From Halococcaceae archaeon (GTDB lineage Archaea > Halobacteriota > Halobacteria > Halobacteriales > Halalkalicoccaceae), in contig SKWB01000129.1 in assembly GCA_007129135.1 (NCBI GenBank), positions 1 to 9,385 of the forward strand: a DNA stretch of 9,385 nucleotides, in the 5' to 3' direction. The notes under the pieces are model-generated. The model searched no databases. It was not told where the DNA came from and worked only from the letters and a program-made list of their open reading frames with translations. Of the stretch, positions 6,766 through 9,385 are shown in pieces. Position 1 is the first letter of the stretch; each line of letters opens with the position of its first letter. The translations under genes and the position numbers were made by a program.

Positions 6766-7539
6766 ATGCACACAGTCACCGTCGAGGGCCGCTCGATCGC
6801 CTACGAGGTCCACGACCGGGGCGGGAGCGGTCCCGGGGTCGTCTTCGTCCACGGGAGCGGCGGCTCGCGCGCGGTCTGGAAGTCACAGGCCAGACTCGCC
6901 GACGAGTTCCCGGTCGTCACGATCGACCTGAGCGGCCACGGCGACAGCGAGGACGTCGGCTCCGACCCCGGCTGGGAGACACTCTCGGCGTACGCGAGCG
7001 ACGTCATCGCCGTCGCGGAGGAGACCGGCGCTCGTCGCCTGGTCGGGAACTCCCTCGGCGGGGCGGTCTGTCTCCACGTCGCGCTCCATCGGGAGTTCGA
7101 CGCGGAGCGGCTCGTCCTCGCCGGGACCGGCGCGAAACTCGCGGTCCTCGAGGACCTCCGGGAGTGGCTCCGCGCGGACTTCGAACGGGCCGTCGAGTTC
7201 CTCCACCAGCCCGGACACTTCTTGAGCACCGACGCGTCGACCGAACTGGTCGAGGCCTCGAAGGAGGCGATGGTCGACTGCGGTCAGCGGGTCGTCCGAC
7301 GGGACTTCGAGAGCTGTCACGAGTTCGACGTCCGTGACGAACTCTCGGGGATCGAGGTCCCGTCGCTCGCCGTCTGCGGGTCCGAGGACCCACTCACCCC
7401 GCCTTCCTACCACCGGTATCTCGCCGAGGAGATGCCGGACTGCGGCTACGCCGAGGTCCCCGACGCTGCCCACCTGGCGATGCTCGACCGACCCGAGGGG
7501 TTCAACACCCTACTCTCCGAGTTCCTCTCCGGTCAGTAG
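6766..7539 (+). CDS. alpha/beta-fold hydrolase
   Basis: This 257-residue single-domain protein has the full catalytic set of the alpha/beta hydrolase superfamily. The nucleophile is Ser96 in GNSLGG (a GxSxG elbow). The acid is Asp208 in GSEDPLTP and the base is His236 in DAAHLAMLDRP. The oxyanion region is VFVHGSGGS (26-34), and DLSGHGDS (54-61) is another family landmark. The lid between about 125 and 190 is small and mostly helical. No signal peptide is seen, so it should act in the cytoplasm, on an ester, lactone or similar bond. The substrate is unknown. The ATG at 6766 is fixed by TTTATAG 27 bases upstream. The upstream neighbour is divergent and panB is convergent, with the two reading frames overlapping by 7 bases. 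Nothing links this gene to pantothenate synthesis except position. Confidence 0.88.
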   Translation: MHTVTVEGRSIAYEVHDRGGSGPGVVFVHGSGGSRAVWKSQARLADEFPVVTIDLSGHGDSEDVGSDPGWETLSAYASDVIAVAEETGARRLVGNSLGGAVCLHVALHREFDAERLVLAGTGAKLAVLEDLREWLRADFERAVEFLHQPGHFLSTDASTELVEASKEAMVDCGQRVVRRDFESCHEFDVRDELSGIEVPSLAVCGSEDPLTPPSYHRYLAEEMPDCGYAEVPDAAHLAMLDRPEGFNTLLSEFLSGQ

Positions 7540-8348
7540 GGGTCCTCTACCCCCTCTTCGACGTGGCTGTGCTCGGACGCGGGAAACTCACCGGAGGTGA
7601 CCGCCTCGCGGTAGGCGGTGATCGCACGCTCCATCTCGCCGCCGACATCGCCGAACCGTCTCGAGAACGGCGGTGACCACTCGCCGAGACCGATGACGTC
7701 GTTCACGACGAGTACCTGCCCGTCGCAGTCCGCTCCTGCCCCGATACCGATCGTCGGGATCGAGAGCTCTCCGGTGACCGCGGCCGCGAGGTTCGCGGGG
7801 ACGTGTTCGAGGACGAGCGAGAACGCCCCGGCCTCCTCGTGTCGGTCGGCCAGATCGGCGATCTGCTCTGCGGCCTCCGCCGTCGTTCCCTGCCGACCGT
7901 ACCCCCCCAGCTGGTTCACGTGCTGTGGGGTGAGCCCGAGGTGAGCCATCACCGGTATGCCGAGGTCAACGAGCCGCTCGGTGAGGTCCACCGTGTGCGC
8001 GCCGCACTCGAGTTTCACCGCGTCCGCACCGCCCTCGGTGAGCAGCCGCCCCGCGTTCTCGATCGAGCGCTCCTCGCTCACGCCGAAGGAGAGAAACGGC
8101 ATGTCCGCGACGACGAGCGCCTCCTCCGTCGCCCGCGAGACCGCTGCGGTCCGGCTCAACACCTCATCCAGCGTGACCGAGAGCGTGTCCTCGTAGCCCA
8201 GTACCGTGTTCCCCATGCTGTCGCCGACCAGCAGCACGTCGATCCCGGTCTCGTCGGCGATCCGCGCGGTCGGCGCGTCGTAGGCGGTCAGCATCGTGAT
8301 CGGTCGCTCACCGGAGTGAGACCGCACGTCCGCAACCGTCGGTGACAT
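7533..8348 (-). CDS. panB: 3-methyl-2-oxobutanoate hydroxymethyltransferase (ketopantoate synthesis)
   Basis: PanB adds a hydroxymethyl group from methylene-tetrahydrofolate (or an archaeal pterin equivalent) to 2-oxoisovalerate, giving ketopantoate for coenzyme A. The 271-residue protein is of normal length and keeps the family motifs: ITMLTAYDAPTARI (17-30), LLVGDSMGNTVLGY with the metal-binding Asp, VVADMPFLSFG, VKLECG, and IPVMAHLGLTPQHVNQLGGYGRQG. A Glu in LVLEHVP fits the catalytic base, and PTIGIGAGADCDGQVLVVNDVIGL is also kept. VKLECG replaces the commoner VKLEGG, and LEHVP the commoner LECVP. The ATG at 8348 has CTTTAC 26-27 bases upstream, which suggests a leaderless mRNA. No other CoA genes are nearby. 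The gene is divergent from the DUF5822-type gene and its 3' end overlaps the hydrolase. The identification is very secure. Confidence 0.96.
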   Translation of the reverse strand: MSPTVADVRSHSGERPITMLTAYDAPTARIADETGIDVLLVGDSMGNTVLGYEDTLSVTLDEVLSRTAAVSRATEEALVVADMPFLSFGVSEERSIENAGRLLTEGGADAVKLECGAHTVDLTERLVDLGIPVMAHLGLTPQHVNQLGGYGRQGTTAEAAEQIADLADRHEEAGAFSLVLEHVPANLAAAVTGELSIPTIGIGAGADCDGQVLVVNDVIGLGEWSPPFSRRFGDVGGEMERAITAYREAVTSGEFPASEHSHVEEGVEDPY

Positions 8349-8371
8349 ACCTCTCGGTCGCCGCCTCCGGA

Positions 8372-8377
8372 GTAAAG
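8372..8377 (-). promoter_or_regulatory. TATA-like box of panB
   Basis: On the minus strand ACGCTTTACTCC holds CTTTAC, centred 26-27 bases before the panB ATG at 8348. Only 18 bases separate it from the opposite-facing box of the next gene. Confidence 0.6.
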
Positions 8378-8395
8378 CGTGTGGGTCTCGGAACG

Positions 8396-8401
8396 CTTAG
8401 G
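8396..8401 (+). promoter_or_regulatory. TATA-like box of the small membrane protein
   Basis: CTTAGG, inside AACGCTTAGGAGC, is centred 27-28 bases before the GTG at 8426. It supports that GTG as a leaderless start over the in-frame ATG at 8342, which lies upstream of the box and overlaps panB. Confidence 0.5.
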
Positions 8402-8425
8402 AGCGCTCGTCCCCCACCGATCGCT

Positions 8426-8737
8426 GTGCCAGAGCTCGTCGAGACCCACGACCCCGAGGGCGTCGACTACGGCTGGGTCATGCAGGTCACGTTCGTGCTC
8501 ACCATCCTCGTCGGCGCGCCGATCGTGGCCGTCGTCTCGGTCGGCGCGGAGCTCCCCACCTGGGGCGCGCGTGCGGAGTTCGCGATCCGTATCGGTGCCG
8601 TCGTCTGGATCCTCACCGCGATCCCGACGTTCCTCTACGCCCGGCGGCGGGCCTCGGACCGATCTGAGGGCGGCAACGAGCAGCGGGAGGCGGCCGAGAC
8701 CACGGAAACGACCGCCGAACCCGCTGAAGACGACTGA
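8426..8737 (+). CDS. small two-helix membrane protein, DUF5822-like
   Basis: This is a 103-residue protein of unknown function. The N-terminus MPELVETHDPEGVDYGWVMQ precedes two hydrophobic helices, about 17-39 (VMQVTFVLTILVGAPIVAVV) and 51-72 (EFAIRIGAVVWILTAIPTFL). A positive YARRRASDR stop-transfer follows, then an acidic Thr/Glu/Ala-rich tail (80-103). The short loop between the helices is SVGAELPTWGAR. By the positive-inside rule the tail should be cytoplasmic, and so both ends are probably inside. It resembles a haloarchaeal family I remember as DUF5822; that name is from memory. The start is GTG, chosen from the TATA spacing and because the longer form would run into panB. It faces the HAD phosphatase gene across 83 bases that contain two inverted repeats. 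Confidence 0.8.
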   Translation: MPELVETHDPEGVDYGWVMQVTFVLTILVGAPIVAVVSVGAELPTWGARAEFAIRIGAVVWILTAIPTFLYARRRASDRSEGGNEQREAAETTETTAEPAEDD

Positions 8738-8753
8738 TACGGTATACTGTATC
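8736..8753. repeat. 18-base near-perfect palindrome at a stop codon
   Basis: GATACGGTATACTGTATC reads as its own complement except for one symmetric pair (G at 8741 against T at 8748), and the centre is GTATAC. It starts inside the TGA of the membrane-protein gene. It could be a protein binding site or, as RNA, an A/U-rich hairpin near the 3' end. Its role is unknown. Confidence 0.6.
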
Positions 8754-8776
8754 TCTCGACCGCTCGGACCGAGAGA
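8752..8776. terminator. stem-loop in a convergent gap, possible bidirectional 3'-end signal
   Basis: TCTCTCG (8752-8758) pairs perfectly with CGAGAGA (8770-8776) around an 11-base loop. It lies between the convergent DUF5822-like and HAD genes. There is no T-run after it on either strand, and archaeal intrinsic termination relies on T-runs. The terminator reading is therefore weak and an RNA-processing or protection role is equally possible. Confidence 0.3.
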
Positions 8777-8820
8777 CGGATACCGGTCCCACCGCTACGG
8801 GCGGACAGCAGTCCGTACGA

Positions 8821-9360
8821 TCAGACGAGGTCGCTCACGTAGTAGAAGTCCATTCCCGCGCGCTCTGCGGTCAGCGCGTCGCGGTCGGTGTCGCCGACGA
8901 AGACCGACTCTTCGGGGGACGAACCGACCCGCTCGACCGACGCGAGCAGCGGCTCGGGGTCCGGTTTCGCGACGCCCACCGTGTCACGGCCGACGACGGC
9001 CGCGAACGACTCGCGGATCCCGTGGGTGTCGAGGGCGATCGAACAGGCCTCCTCGCAGTTGAGCGAACAGACCCCGAGCGGGCGGTCGTCCCCGGAGACG
9101 TGATCCGCGAGCGCTAGCCGTTCGGAACTGCGCGCGCCCTCCCGTTCGTGGTCGGCGATGATCTCCTCGACCTCGTCGGAGAGTTCGGCCTCCGCCGCGC
9201 GCTCTCTGAGGCTCCAGAGGTCGTCGTCGAGCACCTCGATACCCGCCCCGGCGAACGTCGTCGCGACGTCACCCGCGACCGCCGCCCAGTCCACGTCGAG
9301 GTGGACGAGCGTCCCGTCCAGGTCGTAGACGATCGCGTCGTACGGTTCGAGCTGTCTCAT
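8821..9360 (-). CDS. HAD-superfamily phosphatase (phosphoglycolate phosphatase-like)
   Basis: This 179-residue protein has all four HAD motifs. Motif I is YDLDGTL with nucleophile Asp13 and acid Asp15. Motif II is Ser99 in LGVCSLN. Motif III is Lys132 in VAKPDPEPL. Motif IV is FVGDTDRDALTAERAG with Asp157 and Asp161. About 80 residues between motifs I and II form a small helical cap of C1 type, shorter than in a typical phosphoglycolate phosphatase (about 215-225 residues). The substrate should be a small phosphorylated metabolite but cannot be named. All three cysteines (98, 102, 106) sit in a CX3CX3C cluster around motif II. The ATG at 9360 probably overlaps the stop of an upstream gene. 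The gene converges with the DUF5822-like gene. Confidence 0.9.
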   Translation of the reverse strand: MRQLEPYDAIVYDLDGTLVHLDVDWAAVAGDVATTFAGAGIEVLDDDLWSLRERAAEAELSDEVEEIIADHEREGARSSERLALADHVSGDDRPLGVCSLNCEEACSIALDTHGIRESFAAVVGRDTVGVAKPDPEPLLASVERVGSSPEESVFVGDTDRDALTAERAGMDFYYVSDLV

Positions 9361-9385
9361 GCGTGGCTCTCGTCACTCTCGGGGC
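9357..9385 (-). CDS. probable 3' end of an upstream gene overlapping the HAD gene
   Basis: One minus-strand frame from the right edge reads PESDESHA and stops at a TGA (9359-9357) that overlaps the HAD ATG as ATGA. The acidic tail and the four-base overlap are typical of haloarchaeal operons. With only eight codons visible this could be chance, and nothing can be said of the product. Confidence 0.35.

Noticed and set aside
6583..6852. Longer minus-strand start for the Hsp20-like gene
   Set aside because: The extension would translate the TATA box at 6612-6618 and overlap the divergent hydrolase promoter and start.
8342..8425. ATG start at 8342 for the membrane protein
   Set aside because: It overlaps the start of panB and lies upstream of the TATA-like box at 8396-8401. 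The conserved-looking N-terminus begins at GTG 8426.
1..9385. CRISPR array, insertion sequence, tRNA or attachment site
   Set aside because: No spaced direct repeats, terminal inverted repeats with a transposase, tRNA cloverleaf or integrase were seen on either strand.

Overview
The window looks like chromosome of a haloarchaeon (class Halobacteria, Euryarchaeota). The DNA is very G+C-rich. The encoded proteins are rich in Asp and Glu and poor in Lys and Cys. The replication and proteostasis genes are archaeal (PriS, a single GINS protein with a long acidic linker, a two-ring Cdc48). Most genes have a TATA-like element 26-29 bases before the start codon, as expected for leaderless haloarchaeal transcripts. 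I cannot name the genus. No mobile element, CRISPR array, tRNA or rRNA is visible, and no gene-free stretch exceeds about 195 bases.

Left part (1-1512): the first 276 codons of a Kef-type (CPA2) cation:proton antiporter run off the left edge on the minus strand. Behind it, also on the minus strand, is archease, the cofactor of the RNA ligase RtcB. An 81-base A+T-rich gap separates archease from a divergent plus-strand group.

Replication group (1513-4092, plus): a small GNAT acetyltransferase, the catalytic subunit of DNA primase (priS), and a GINS protein of the Gins51 type. A 13-codon ORF sits immediately before the GINS gene, and its stop codon overlaps the GINS start as GTGA. GINS ends one base from the convergent cdc48 gene.

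Proteostasis pair (4094-6582, minus): an 80-residue protein that resembles a degenerate Hsp20/alpha-crystallin domain is followed, with an ATGA overlap, by the 749-residue AAA+ unfoldase Cdc48. One strong TATA box serves both. This coupling is the best candidate for an under-described functional unit here.

Right part (6766-9385): an alpha/beta hydrolase (plus) converges with panB (minus, ketopantoate hydroxymethyltransferase of CoA synthesis), and the two reading frames overlap by 7 bases. panB is divergent from a small two-helix membrane protein of DUF5822 type, with two promoters packed into 77 bases. A HAD-family phosphatase on the minus strand closes the window. Eight codons of a probable upstream gene appear to overlap its start.

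Overall this is ordinary core chromosome. The points worth a second look are the GINS leader ORF, the Hsp20-like/Cdc48 coupling, the convergent 3' ends and a few motif departures.
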